From Shinella curvata (GTDB lineage: Bacteria; Pseudomonadota; Alphaproteobacteria; Rhizobiales; Rhizobiaceae), in the NCBI RefSeq assembly GCF_022899935.1, contig NZ_JALJCJ010000012.1, forward strand, positions 1-51,028: DNA of 51,028 nt, written 5' to 3'. Below are positions 25,870-35,682 of the stretch, piece by piece (within the stretch, counting starts at the first letter, position 1; the number at the start of each line of letters is the position of its first letter). The position numbers and the translations under genes were made by a program. Under the pieces are notes generated by a model. The model saw nothing but the letters and a program-made list of their open reading frames with translations, made no database searches and was not told the DNA's origin.

Positions 25870-26454
25870 ATGTCATGCGGCATCATGAATGAATCACAAA
25901 TAAACCAGCGGGGAACCAGCGTGGAAACGGCGCACATTGGGGACGGAATGGTTCGACTTGCGGGCGTCCCCGGATCGGCAGGAACGCCCGCCTTCGCGTT
26001 TTCCCTCCCTCCCGTGATCACCGACCTCGTCCTCGCCCGGAACCGTCTGCGCGACCACTATCGCTCGGCGGCTCTCGAATTCACCCTCGACGGCAACCTG
26101 ATCGGCGATATCGGCGAGGCTGTGGCGGCCGAACTATTCGGCCTCAAGCTCTCCCCGCGCAATGGAACGGGCATCGATGGCCATGCCCCGGACGGCCGCT
26201 CCGTCCAGGTAAAGGCGACGGGGACAAATCGCGGTCCCGCTTTCAGAATGGTGGATACCCGCGCCGACCACCTGCTCTTCCTGGTCTTCGATCTCGAGAA
26301 CCTCAAGGGCGAGGTCGTCTACAACGGCCCGGAAGAACCCGTGATCAAGCTGCTGCCGACGGAATGGGTAGGACAGAAAGCGGTATCCTTGGCGCAGATC
26401 AGGCGGGCCGACGCGGCAATTTGCGATGGCTTGCGACTGCAGTCTGTCCTCTAG
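25870..26454 (+). CDS. DUF6998-like PD-(D/E)XK nuclease-fold protein
   Basis: 194 residues; the ATG at 25885 is an alternative start. The core reads LIGDIGEAVAAELFGLKL, then GTGIDGHAPDGRSVQVKATG, giving E...D...QVK, the PD-(D/E)XK active site of restriction-type nucleases. FRMVDTRADHLLFLVFDLE continues the domain. Similar proteins are widespread small island genes. It is divergent from the TIGR04255 operon (90 bases apart). Nuclease activity is likely by motif; the target is unknown. Confidence 0.75.
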   Translation: MSCGIMNESQINQRGTSVETAHIGDGMVRLAGVPGSAGTPAFAFSLPPVITDLVLARNRLRDHYRSAALEFTLDGNLIGDIGEAVAAELFGLKLSPRNGTGIDGHAPDGRSVQVKATGTNRGPAFRMVDTRADHLLFLVFDLENLKGEVVYNGPEEPVIKLLPTEWVGQKAVSLAQIRRADAAICDGLRLQSVL

Positions 26455-26496
26455 GCCTGTTGGTTTGCGGCTCGCAACATCGGGATACTGTGAAGC

Positions 26497-26847
26497 CTAC
26501 TTTTTCAGATAGCTTTTTTGCCCGTCGTCCCTCAGGCAGTAGCGGCCGCCACGTGGTCCAACGCAGAAGATACCGCTCCGGCAGGCACAAGCAGCCTCGA
26601 CGCTCGGCCTCATGTCCGCCCCCGCTCCGAGCAAACCCGACGCTCCCATGTATGCGGCGCACGACCTCTTGCTCCCGCTCACCGATCCGTCATTGCAGAT
26701 GAAGGTATCCCCTTGGCAGGCGGCAATCCCGCCCTTGCCACCGCTGCAGGGTTCGTTCGCGAAACCTGATCCGGCCAGGGAGCACAGAAGCGCGGCCAGG
26801 AAGCCCGGTCCGATTTTCCCTCGCCCGTTTGCCCGCACTCGCCACAT
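26497..26847 (-). CDS. Small Cys-rich secreted protein
   Basis: 116 residues with a signal sequence (FLAALLCSLAGSGFA) ending near residue 30. The mature part has eight Cys, including GGIAACQGDTFICNDGSVS and ACACRSGIFC, and ends GPRGGRYCLRDDGQKSYLKK, a small basic motif seen at the ends of other secreted proteins. The ATG overlaps the helicase stop by one base (TAATG). It is thus the last gene of the giant helicase transcript. A secreted protein behind a cytoplasmic helicase is odd; chance joining by island rearrangement is possible. Confidence 0.7.
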   Translation of the reverse strand: MWRVRANGRGKIGPGFLAALLCSLAGSGFANEPCSGGKGGIAACQGDTFICNDGSVSGSKRSCAAYMGASGLLGAGADMRPSVEAACACRSGIFCVGPRGGRYCLRDDGQKSYLKK

Positions 26848-29800
26848 TAACGGCTCGCGGGTCCGCTACCGGGGCCGAGCATTCCGTCGCGGTCTTCCAA
26901 CTCCCCCGAGGTCTTCAGCGTCTCAATGCGCGAACGAATGATATCCCTGAGCTGTGAACTGGTAGCCTTGAATCCTAAGCCCCTCGCGACCGCGTTTACA
27001 GCTTCGTCCTCGGTTGCTCCCAAGCTCCGGCCGACAATGTCTTTTAGGCCCACGTCGATCTCCATGGGTGGTATCAGCTCCAGGCGTCGAAGACTTGACG
27101 ACATGGCGACGCTCCGATCCCTTAGACGGACCTCCCCGCCCGGCTTTAGAAGAAACTCCCCCGACCTCAGAACATCGCCGCTGTTCACCGCTATACGTAT
27201 CGCGTTGCCGACATGGCCATCGATCCTGTTCCCGGCACGCAGCAGTCCCCAGGCAGCCCGGATACGCGTTACAACCTCGCCGGTGTGTATCGGTCCTTCA
27301 ACGTCCACCGTTTCCCGCACCAGACCAGCGATAGTCTCGGTAGGAGCCTCATGTAACTCGCCTGTGACTTGAGGATTCAGGACGGCTTCTTCGTAGAAGG
27401 ACGACAACCCGGCGGCCTGATGCACCTGCTCCAGTCCGATCTCGGTTACATCGGCACGCTCAATCGTTACAACTTCAACGGGGACCGCCCGCGTGCCTCT
27501 TTCCCCGGCGTGACCGCCCGAAAGCGCCTCCGCTTTGGCTCGATCGATGGCGGATATCACACGTTCCAGTTCCGCCCGCGGACGCTGAAACCAGTCGGTG
27601 CTCCAGATACGATGTATGGACCAGCCGTGGTCCTCCAGCACCGCCTGACGGAGACGGTCGCGATCGCGCGCGGACCTGGCGTCATGGTAGGATGCGCCAT
27701 CGCACTCGATGCCAACGAGATACCTGCCGGGAACGCTCTCGTCAGCAATAGCCAAATCGATAAAGAAGCCTGCGATCCCAACCTGTGGGTGAACTTGATA
27801 GCCCCGCTCCTGGAGGGCGGCCATCACCTGCTCTTCGAACACGCTGTCCATCGAACGATCCGCCCTTGTGGACATCGAGATGCGGCCCGTCCGCGCGTAA
27901 TGCAAGAACAGTTTGAACGCGAAGATGCCCTTGCCCTTCCCTCGCTCCAGATCGATGTCTTCGTCGGTAATCGACGAGTAGACCTCGCACCGCCTTTTCG
28001 CGCGGCTGATGAGAACGTTGAGGCGTCGTTCGCCACCTTCAGCACCGAGGGGACCAAAGCGCATGCTCATATAGCCTTGGGCGTTCTTCGCATACGCTAC
28101 CGATATGAAGATCACGTCCCGCTCGTCACCCTGGATGTTTTCCAGGTTCTTCACGAAGAACGGCTCGCTCGGATGCGAATGGAAAAATTCTTCGGTCTTC
28201 GGGTTCAGACGTCGGAGAATTTCGAGTTGATCCTGGATTTCCCGACGTTGCTTGATTGAGAATGCCGCCACGCCGAGTGAGAGCTGAGGTGTCTCGAGGG
28301 CATGCCGGATTATCGCTTCGGCGACCACCTTAGCTTCGACCTTATTGACGCTCTCTTCGAAAATGCCGTTTTCGACGTAATGAAAACGAAGCCCCATCCC
28401 CGCATCCCGAGTGTAGGGACTGGGGACGATAAACAGCTTCGAGTCATAAAATTGACTGTTCGAAACCGCGATGAGCGACTCATGTCGGCTACGGTAGTGC
28501 CAACGTAGCATCCGTTCCGGAAGACCGCGCGCGGAGAAGAGCCCCAGAATGCTCTCGATATCCGAGACCTTCGCGCCGTCCTGGTCTTCGTCATCCTCGT
28601 CGGAACCACCAGACGTCATCTTGGAAAAGAACTTGGTCGGAGGCAGCTGACGCTCATCGCCGACAATCACAACTTGCTTCGCCCGCGCAACGGCTCCGAG
28701 AGCGTCGACCGGTTGAATCTGTGATGCCTCGTCCATTACGAGAAGGTCAAACTCCAAAACACCGGGCGGCAAGAACTGTGCGATCGACAACGGGCTCATC
28801 ATCATGACTGGCTTTAGGGCCTGTATCGCCTGTGATGCACGCTGCATGAGCTGACGAATGGGCATGTGGTTCCGACGACGCGCCATTTCGCCCCGTAGGA
28901 TTCCGACTGGACCGATCCCGCTAACGGAGGGAATCTTCCGATGATGGGCACGAACGACGTCGAGCCTTGAGAGTTTCATGCGGGTACGATCGAGGTCGGC
29001 GAACTCGCCGACCAGACGGCCATGCACTTCGCCGTCGAACTGCGCGAGAGCCGGATCGTGCGCGTGCTGGTCACGTAGGATCGCTTCGTAGAACGCCATA
29101 TCGAAGTAAGAAACCACATCGGAGGTGGTGAGGCGGCCATCCCTTAGCCGGTCGACAACCTGGCCAACGCCAGCTTGCGTGGCGTCCATTGCCCGCGCGT
29201 TGTAGGCGGCGTACTTCGAAAGCTCTTCTTCGTTTTCGATCCAGCGACGCAGCCGTTCGGAAGCGGTCGCGATCGAAACGTCAGAGAGGTTTTGCACTCC
29301 GAAGACTTCGCTCAATTCGGCCTTTAGGAACCCGAGCAGTTCCCCCATCGTGGCGAGGAACTCTTCACCGAGCTGGGCCGCGGCTTTGGCCAACTCCGCA
29401 TTCCCGTGGGGCTCAGCAATCCTGGACGCCAATTCTCGGATATCGGAATTGGCCGTCGCCCAGGCAAAAATCTCGGACAACCTCGGCCAGTCGGACCTCG
29501 CGCTAAGCCAAAGCGGTCCGAACGCAGACGTGCCGAGATGATCCGAAGCATCCAGAGTGCGCCTGCTGGCCTGCGCCGAGGAAAGCAATTCCAATGCGAA
29601 AACACGCGCGCCGACGTCCGGCAGGGCATGACGCGCGAGTTCTTTAAATGCCATGTCTGCAGCGGCGAGTTCCTTGAGGGCCGGAGCCGCCTGTGGGAGC
29701 GAGACCTCGTCCACATCCATCGCTCCCGGGAATATCGTCGTGGCTTTGTCGCCAAGCTCGGACCACACCGACAGGAACAGACGCCTTGTCTCATCAAGAA

Positions 29801-32414
29801 GAGCCCGGACCTGTTCGCAGCGGGCCGCGACAGCCGACTTATCCGTGAGACGCCCCGCAATCTGGCGGGCCTCGGAACTCACTCCTCGAAGGCTCCGCAT
29901 CCAAAGAACCAGGCTTTCCAAGGGCTTCGGATCGGATTTCTCACCACGCCAGTCCGCGCCGAATGCGGCGCGCCCCAGACTGTCATCAGCCTTGATCGTC
30001 GCACGCGCCTCTTTGCCCTTCTGGAGGAGATCGAGCAGCCGAATGGTCTCTGCAGGGGGCATCTCGTCCATTACCGTCTTGAGCAGCGCCTTAGCCTTCC
30101 TCCAATCGCCACTGGCAAATTTGAGAAATCGGTCCCCATGAACAGCCACGGCCGTTCGGGTCGCAGCGAGGTCGATATCCCACGCCTGATCGGCAACCTT
30201 TCCGGTAAGTTCGGATTTGACCGCCCGATAGACCGAAACGGCCTCGGCGAGGTCTCCCGCTTGCTCAAGCCCTCGCTCCCATATCGCGGATACGAAGGCA
30301 TCGGGACTGACGTCCGGTGCATCGCCTACGCGCTCGCCGATCGCAACCAGCCGTCCAATGGACCCAAGCGTCGGAGACGCGTTGACACCCAGCATCGATC
30401 GGAGAGACGCCGCCGCGTTCAGAAAACGAGGCACCGCAGCGTTCAACTGAGCCAACGTCGAAAAAGCGGCATCCGGGAACTGCGAGGGTAGCCGTTTTAA
30501 GATCGAAGCTGTCGTGGTGGGGTCGACCGACCAGGCGGTGTCGAGGAACACGCCTGACACGCGGTCGGCCAGCCGAACGTAGTCGGCCCCATCTCTGAGT
30601 AGTTTGCCGATATCGGCGGCGGAGCGCGCCCACACCTGACTACCGAGCGATGGCAGGTCGATACCGTCCGGCCTTGTCGCTAGGCGCGCGGATAGCGTTA
30701 CCTCAACGAAGAATTCGGCGAGGGTGTCGACTGCCTTCCGCTCCATCGTGTCGGTGACACCGCGCATATCCGCAGCTAGTTGGATCGAAACCGAATATGC
30801 GTTCCGTAAGCGGGCAACCAGTCTCTCGAGATCAAGCGGTGTGATACCCGTCAGCCCCACTCCGGCCCACGCATGGTCCCGAGGAAGGCCGATATCGTCA
30901 ACTCGTTGGGCCAACTCTGTCAGGAGGGCAACAATCTTCTTGCGGACTTCCGGATTCCACGAAACCGCATCCGTGAGCTCGATGTCGGAAGGAGGCACAC
31001 CGACCCGGCGGAGGCGCGAGAGATGGCCGATAACCTGGTAAGGCGTCAGCTCGTATGGACGGTGGACGGCATGTAAACGGTCGGCGTGCGCATTCAGCGT
31101 ATCCCGTGTCTCCGTCAGTCCACGGTCGACGGCGTCCGATGGCTCGCCCTTTGGCGCGCCGAGGTTCCAGGTGTGCTGAAGCTCCGCCAGAAGGGCGCGT
31201 TTGTTGGCTTTGTTCGAATGGAGTTCGAGGCATGCATCGCCAACGCCAGCTTGATCCAGACGTCGTTTGACGACCTCGAGGGCTGCCATTTTCTCGGCAA
31301 CGAACAACACCGTCTTCCCGTCGGCAACGGCGGCTGCAATTATGTTTGCGATGGTTTGAGATTTGCCAGTACCAGGCGGCCCCTGGATTACAAGGTTCCT
31401 ACCTCTGCGGGCCTCGTGGATCGCGATCGACTGGGAGCTGTCAGCGTCCACGATGTGGGTCATTTCCGCCGGGGAAATGTGGGCGTCGATCTTGTCGTCT
31501 TCCGACAAGAGACTTTCGCCCGCCGTAAATCCGTTTGAAACCAGAGACGTGATGAGCGGACGATCCGTGAACTTGGCGTTCTGTGGCCATAAGCTCGGAT
31601 CGAGGTCGCGATACATCAGAAACTTGGCAAACGAGAAGAAGCCGAGCACGATGTCGTCGGGCTGTACCGACCAATCTGGTTTGACCGAGACAGCAGCCGC
31701 GACCTGCGCCGCGTAATCGTCAAAGGAAAACTGGTCCGATACCTCAAATGCAGGCATCGTGATCTTGTGGATACGATCGAGAAACCCTTCCAACGACAGG
31801 TTCGACGCGAAATCCTCCTGCCGCGCGCGCAACTTGAAACGCTCCGCTGCACTACCTCGCTCCAAAAGAACCGGAACCAGGATCAGGGGCGCGTACCTGA
31901 TGTTTTCCGCGTTGTTGGGATCGATCCACTTCAGCGTGCCCAGACCAAGGTACAGGATGTTGACCCCCTGCTCCTCCTCGAGAGTTCGAGCGTCAAAATA
32001 GAGATCGAGCAGCCTCTTCTGAAGCGCGTTCGGTGTCATCTTGGTTTGGAGTTTGGTGTCACCGTGACGGAGCAGACGCCCGGTCTCGTCCCGGTCATCG
32101 TCATCGGGCAATGCAAGCTCGACCAGTTCTTCGTTGCTATCGCCATCCTTAGGTTCTCGTCCCTTGGCTCCCGCGAGGAAGGTCATTGCCTTCCCGTCGG
32201 TCACCAAGATGCGGAAGACTTCAGCCGCCTTCTCGTCGACTATATCGATCGTCTTCGCGCTCTTGGAAAACTTGGGGACGTTTAGGAGTCTGTTTCGCGC
32301 GGAGAAGTCCAAGAGCTCGGTCCGAGCTCTCTCGATCTTGGCCTCAACGGAAAGACTTGACTGAAAAACGGACTGCTCAGCCGTCTGATCTGCTTCGAAT
32401 GCTTGAATCGCCAT
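26847..32414 (-). CDS. Giant DUF4011-helicase-Vsr-DUF3320 protein (Hhe-type defence)
   Basis: 1855 residues. N-terminal DUF4011 (about 25-300, starting IERARTELLDFSARNRLLN). Superfamily I helicase: Walker A IQGPPGTGKSQTIANI (about 344), Walker B LLVMDEASQIQP (about 1226), GDERQLPPTKFF, WHYRSRHESLI (about 1305), IQGDERDVIFISVAYA (about 1420) and LNVLISRAKRRCEVYS. Vsr-like endonuclease segment with VGIECDGASYHDARSARDRDRLRQ (about 1560-1590). C-terminal DUF3320 (about 1680-1850). This domain order matches a known single-gene antiphage class, described in broad defence screens as DUF4011-helicase-Vsr. The middle 900 residues hold long helical insertions. It is expected to act on invading DNA in the cytoplasm. 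Confidence 0.9.
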   Translation of the reverse strand: MAIQAFEADQTAEQSVFQSSLSVEAKIERARTELLDFSARNRLLNVPKFSKSAKTIDIVDEKAAEVFRILVTDGKAMTFLAGAKGREPKDGDSNEELVELALPDDDDRDETGRLLRHGDTKLQTKMTPNALQKRLLDLYFDARTLEEEQGVNILYLGLGTLKWIDPNNAENIRYAPLILVPVLLERGSAAERFKLRARQEDFASNLSLEGFLDRIHKITMPAFEVSDQFSFDDYAAQVAAAVSVKPDWSVQPDDIVLGFFSFAKFLMYRDLDPSLWPQNAKFTDRPLITSLVSNGFTAGESLLSEDDKIDAHISPAEMTHIVDADSSQSIAIHEARRGRNLVIQGPPGTGKSQTIANIIAAAVADGKTVLFVAEKMAALEVVKRRLDQAGVGDACLELHSNKANKRALLAELQHTWNLGAPKGEPSDAVDRGLTETRDTLNAHADRLHAVHRPYELTPYQVIGHLSRLRRVGVPPSDIELTDAVSWNPEVRKKIVALLTELAQRVDDIGLPRDHAWAGVGLTGITPLDLERLVARLRNAYSVSIQLAADMRGVTDTMERKAVDTLAEFFVEVTLSARLATRPDGIDLPSLGSQVWARSAADIGKLLRDGADYVRLADRVSGVFLDTAWSVDPTTTASILKRLPSQFPDAAFSTLAQLNAAVPRFLNAAASLRSMLGVNASPTLGSIGRLVAIGERVGDAPDVSPDAFVSAIWERGLEQAGDLAEAVSVYRAVKSELTGKVADQAWDIDLAATRTAVAVHGDRFLKFASGDWRKAKALLKTVMDEMPPAETIRLLDLLQKGKEARATIKADDSLGRAAFGADWRGEKSDPKPLESLVLWMRSLRGVSSEARQIAGRLTDKSAVAARCEQVRALLDETRRLFLSVWSELGDKATTIFPGAMDVDEVSLPQAAPALKELAAADMAFKELARHALPDVGARVFALELLSSAQASRRTLDASDHLGTSAFGPLWLSARSDWPRLSEIFAWATANSDIRELASRIAEPHGNAELAKAAAQLGEEFLATMGELLGFLKAELSEVFGVQNLSDVSIATASERLRRWIENEEELSKYAAYNARAMDATQAGVGQVVDRLRDGRLTTSDVVSYFDMAFYEAILRDQHAHDPALAQFDGEVHGRLVGEFADLDRTRMKLSRLDVVRAHHRKIPSVSGIGPVGILRGEMARRRNHMPIRQLMQRASQAIQALKPVMMMSPLSIAQFLPPGVLEFDLLVMDEASQIQPVDALGAVARAKQVVIVGDERQLPPTKFFSKMTSGGSDEDDEDQDGAKVSDIESILGLFSARGLPERMLRWHYRSRHESLIAVSNSQFYDSKLFIVPSPYTRDAGMGLRFHYVENGIFEESVNKVEAKVVAEAIIRHALETPQLSLGVAAFSIKQRREIQDQLEILRRLNPKTEEFFHSHPSEPFFVKNLENIQGDERDVIFISVAYAKNAQGYMSMRFGPLGAEGGERRLNVLISRAKRRCEVYSSITDEDIDLERGKGKGIFAFKLFLHYARTGRISMSTRADRSMDSVFEEQVMAALQERGYQVHPQVGIAGFFIDLAIADESVPGRYLVGIECDGASYHDARSARDRDRLRQAVLEDHGWSIHRIWSTDWFQRPRAELERVISAIDRAKAEALSGGHAGERGTRAVPVEVVTIERADVTEIGLEQVHQAAGLSSFYEEAVLNPQVTGELHEAPTETIAGLVRETVDVEGPIHTGEVVTRIRAAWGLLRAGNRIDGHVGNAIRIAVNSGDVLRSGEFLLKPGGEVRLRDRSVAMSSSLRRLELIPPMEIDVGLKDIVGRSLGATEDEAVNAVARGLGFKATSSQLRDIIRSRIETLKTSGELEDRDGMLGPGSGPASR

Positions 32415-32582
32415 GCCCCACTCCCATGCTGGGACAAGTCATGCATAAACAGGGTTGCAGGTCCAGCGTATAGTAGATCAACTTCTACTGGTCGCTGGGT
32501 GAAGACAACGATTATTAGCGCATCGTTTATTGGGCTGCCGATGCGAAGCGGCAATATCCGTCAGCTATTGCCCCGTTGCTTC

Positions 32583-33557
32583 TCAAAGCCATGCATCCCA
32601 AATCTCTTTTGAGATATGTGCCTTCGCCTCGTCGCCTTCCTTCTTGGTCATCGTCGGCAACAGGGTCATGTATTCCCGCTTACCCATTAGGCGGCGGACC
32701 TCAGCGATATTCGCGCCGTCGATACCATAGACGTATTTCCGCCCCTGCCCGATCACGGCTTCATTGGTGGCGCGGACAATCTTCCCGGTTGGCATCCGGC
32801 GAAACCACTCACCAAAATCCTTTTGCATGAAAGCGACGAACAGGTGCCGAGGACCAATCGGTATAGCAAAGTGCCCGTCCGGCCGCTTTAGCCCATTAGT
32901 CATCACAAACGGATGGTCTGAGGTCATGAAGGGCCGCTGCACACGGCTGCTGTCGAATACCCACCATTCCGCCCCCATGAGGTGTCGCGTGACATTCTCC
33001 TGCTGCATCAGGTCGGTTGCCAGCACTATCGCTTGCCGCTGCACCATATGAGGGTCTTGTGACACGAAGTATTCTTCCAGCGTCGGCGGCCAGTCGGGTT
33101 TGCGGATCGCGTCGTATCGATCTTGATATTTTGCCACCGGCTTGATCCAGTACCAGACGAAGTTCTCTTTGAAGCGCCGCATTTCTTCAGGCGTCCGCAT
33201 GGCCATGGACATCAGAAACCTCGCCCATGCGTGCCGTAACTCGCCTTGGGGAATGTTACCCCGCAGCAGTTCATCGCGGGCGGCTGCAGCCGTCTTATCG
33301 ACTGTACCCATAAACACCCGCTCGATGTTTTGCTTGGTCTCCTCCGTCACGCCGGGAATGGTGTAAAGATCATACTCATAGCCGGTGGATTCAGTACCTC
33401 GCCGGCGAGAACGAATCTGGTTGCTGGGCGGAACACGGCCGAACTCCTCCAGCCGGTTGTCATCACCGAGCCATGGGCGCAGGTAGAATTGCGGGATGTA
33501 GTGGTGCTTCTGCCCCTTCTTTTCTTTCGGTTGCCTGCGTAACTCCCTTTTTTTCAT
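32583..33557 (-). CDS. DUF4238 protein
   Basis: About 324 residues from the ATG at 33557; a GTG at 33614 would add 19 residues but has no clear Shine-Dalgarno. The hallmark is KHHYIPQFYLRPWLG near the start, followed by ERVFMGTVDKTAAAARDEL and a C-terminal block with HPFVMTNGL and PIGPRHLFVAF. DUF4238 proteins are widespread island genes; their function is not established and the HH motif suggests metal or nucleic-acid chemistry. It lies 168 bases upstream of the giant helicase on the same strand. Confidence 0.82.
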   Translation of the reverse strand: MKKRELRRQPKEKKGQKHHYIPQFYLRPWLGDDNRLEEFGRVPPSNQIRSRRRGTESTGYEYDLYTIPGVTEETKQNIERVFMGTVDKTAAAARDELLRGNIPQGELRHAWARFLMSMAMRTPEEMRRFKENFVWYWIKPVAKYQDRYDAIRKPDWPPTLEEYFVSQDPHMVQRQAIVLATDLMQQENVTRHLMGAEWWVFDSSRVQRPFMTSDHPFVMTNGLKRPDGHFAIPIGPRHLFVAFMQKDFGEWFRRMPTGKIVRATNEAVIGQGRKYVYGIDGANIAEVRRLMGKREYMTLLPTMTKKEGDEAKAHISKEIWDAWL

Positions 33558-33765
33558 TCCAGTCCCACGAATCTCGCTATGCTCGGCTTGATCAACGCTT
33601 AGCGTGTTTGCCACGTTCAGCCGATATCGAAATCACGATACTTATTGCCGTCGCACCAGCCTCCCTCGCCGTCCGTACGGTCCAAAACCAGCCGCAGCTT
33701 ACACAAGGTCTCTTGCCAGTATGCCGTAAAGGGCAGAACCTAGCGCTAGCTGACGGGAGGCATTC

Positions 33766-33936
33766 ATGGCATCGCGTACGAAGGACGTTCGAGAAGGCAA
33801 AAGACCCACGTTGGGAAGCGCCCTAGATGAGGTCGGCTGGAAGCCGGGGGAGGCACGCATCAAAGTCAAACCGGGGGATCGCCAACCCCCGCTACGTCGT
33901 CCGCCGTCTAAACGAGGCAAAGCAACGGCGAGCTGA
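33766..33936 (+). CDS. Small basic protein, 56 residues
   Basis: The ATG at 33766 is preceded by GGGAGG at a good distance. The product starts MASRTKDVREGKRPTLGSALDE and ends with a run rich in Arg, Lys and Pro. It is not in another gene's frame. No family recognised; it could bind nucleic acid or be a fragment. Confidence rests mainly on the ribosome-binding site. Confidence 0.4.
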   Translation: MASRTKDVREGKRPTLGSALDEVGWKPGEARIKVKPGDRQPPLRRPPSKRGKATAS

Positions 33937-34015
33937 CCGGCTGGTCGACGCGACAAGAGCTTCCATTGGCCGAGGGTTCACGACTTAGGAAGTGGGCTTA
34001 GCGGATAATAGCGTC

Positions 34016-34639
34016 CTAGTGGAACTGACGGTTCACACTAGGGGTGTGATCGGGCTTTGGGCCGCTTCCGAATGCCCGACGCCTAACGATCTCTGGCATC
34101 CACGGGTCACGAGGAAGCTGGTGGATAACCGCCCCCCTAAAAGTTTCCGGAATTGGTTGACGATCATGGTCGATCAGGCGCGCTGAAAGGTGAATTGAAT
34201 GTAGGGGACAGTTCGCAAGTAATAAGCCCAGACGTGTGAAAACTACGTGGTTGGCAGTGTCTGCGACAATTCTAACGTGTTTTACGGAGGTCAAGGCTAC
34301 AGCCCTGGAAATCATAGCAGCGACGGGTTCAGCTTGTTGAAGGTTCGGTCTGACCAAAACGATATCTGATATCTTTTCACCGGGCTGGTCCTCATAATCC
34401 TGATAAACCTGCGCCACCCGAACAGGCTTGGGAGTGCTAACGATTTTCTCGTCCAACCAATAGCACAACAATGCGACTTCCGCGTACGCTTGATGGTCAT
34501 CACCATTGATCCACTCGTCAATGATTTTACCGTCTCGGTTTTCAAACACCAACGCTGTTTGAGGCCCCACCCGGGCGTTTTCAAATGACAGTGCTTCGTT
34601 TTGTTTGGCCGATTGGGATGGCGATCTACCATCAGGCAT
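34016..34639 (-). CDS. Hypothetical partner of the ELK nuclease, 207 residues
   Basis: The ATG at 34639 lies inside the last codons of the upstream nuclease gene (overlap of eight bases), so the two are coupled. The product begins MPDGRSPSQSAKQNEALSFE and continues with a mixed alpha/beta fold (DIVLVRPNLQQAEPVAAMI, HVRIVADTANHVVF). No signal peptide or membrane segment. No family recognised. By position it may be a cofactor, inhibitor or effector of the nuclease. Confidence 0.65.
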   Translation of the reverse strand: MPDGRSPSQSAKQNEALSFENARVGPQTALVFENRDGKIIDEWINGDDHQAYAEVALLCYWLDEKIVSTPKPVRVAQVYQDYEDQPGEKISDIVLVRPNLQQAEPVAAMISRAVALTSVKHVRIVADTANHVVFTRLGLLLANCPLHSIHLSARLIDHDRQPIPETFRGAVIHQLPRDPWMPEIVRRRAFGSGPKPDHTPSVNRQFH

Positions 34640-35495
34640 GATTAAATCTCTCGATGATTTCATATAAGACCATAGGATCGCTCGGCTTTGCATCAAGCAA
34701 GTGACGTTCGAATGCCTTCCATCTGGGGGAGCCGACCGGAAACAGAAACAATCCACCTATCCCGTTTAGCTTAAATCTCACGACATCTCGTTCGTCTTTT
34801 AGTTCGAGACCGACATCTGTGAAAAAATCGGTGAGGGCTCGGCTAACTCCAGTCGGCGACGAAGAGAAAACCGCATAGTTTGCAAGAAATCTCCACTCGG
34901 CGATAATTTTGGCCACGTCCGCACTGCGGCCCAATGAATGCCACGCCCCATCCAATAGTATCCTCAACGTTATCAGCTTGTAGCTATCTGCGAGGTCGGG
35001 AACCGCGCCGAGAATTGCTTTCAAGTCTCTGCGAACGTCTTCTTCGAACCCTACAATTGAAATGGGAGCGCCCGTCCTCCTCTTTACTGCCACACCGGCG
35101 TGAACAAGGTGCTTCCTCAAAACGATGTTGATCCGGCCGCGAATTCGGTTCTCGCATAGAACCTTTTGCTGACGAGCTATGTTGTATTTGAGCGCCGTGG
35201 TGCAACGCTGCGTGGTTCCGCTCTTTAGCTCGTAATAATCGCAATAAGTCGCTCCACGATAGATCACGAGATCATCGACGAAACCTAACGGCTGCGACTG
35301 AAACCGGACAACCTGCGAACGCGTTGGTCCCGTAAGTTCTCTATTGATTTCAACGAGTATCGAGCTAAGCGTGAACGCTTTCTCGAACTCGTGACCACTA
35401 TCGTTCGCGTCTCCGCCCGTACGGCGCTTCTTGGCTTTCTTTGCGCCCTTACGTCCAAGTGCGAATTCAATGTGTTCATTCGTTATAACTGTCAT
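34632..35495 (-). CDS. PD-(D/E)XK nuclease-fold protein (ELK motif)
   Basis: 287 residues from the ATG at 35495. The N-terminus is Lys-rich (GRKGAKKAKKRRTGG). The nuclease core has SGHEFEKAFTLSSILVEI, then LGFVDDLVIYRG and YCDYYELKSG: E...DD...ELK as in restriction and DUF4297-like nucleases. The rest is helical, with an R-rich region and a C-terminal FxxF-type block. It leads a two-gene operon with an unknown partner and sits among other island nucleases. Likely role is DNA cleavage in defence; not shown. Confidence 0.75.
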   Translation of the reverse strand: MTVITNEHIEFALGRKGAKKAKKRRTGGDANDSGHEFEKAFTLSSILVEINRELTGPTRSQVVRFQSQPLGFVDDLVIYRGATYCDYYELKSGTTQRCTTALKYNIARQQKVLCENRIRGRINIVLRKHLVHAGVAVKRRTGAPISIVGFEEDVRRDLKAILGAVPDLADSYKLITLRILLDGAWHSLGRSADVAKIIAEWRFLANYAVFSSSPTGVSRALTDFFTDVGLELKDERDVVRFKLNGIGGLFLFPVGSPRWKAFERHLLDAKPSDPMVLYEIIERFNHA

Positions 35496-35682
35496 GTTGC
35501 AGGACCTCGCTGGTAACGTCTGCAGCAACAGGTTGAATTTTTTGTAAATTCCGGCCTTGCAACCTCCTCACAGGACCGGCAGTCATATTGGTACGGCGCG
35601 TCAGCAGATCGCGGAATTGGGCGGACACGGTGTCGAGTTTCTCGCCGACCCCTTCGCCGATCCGATGCAGACCATGCGGGAC

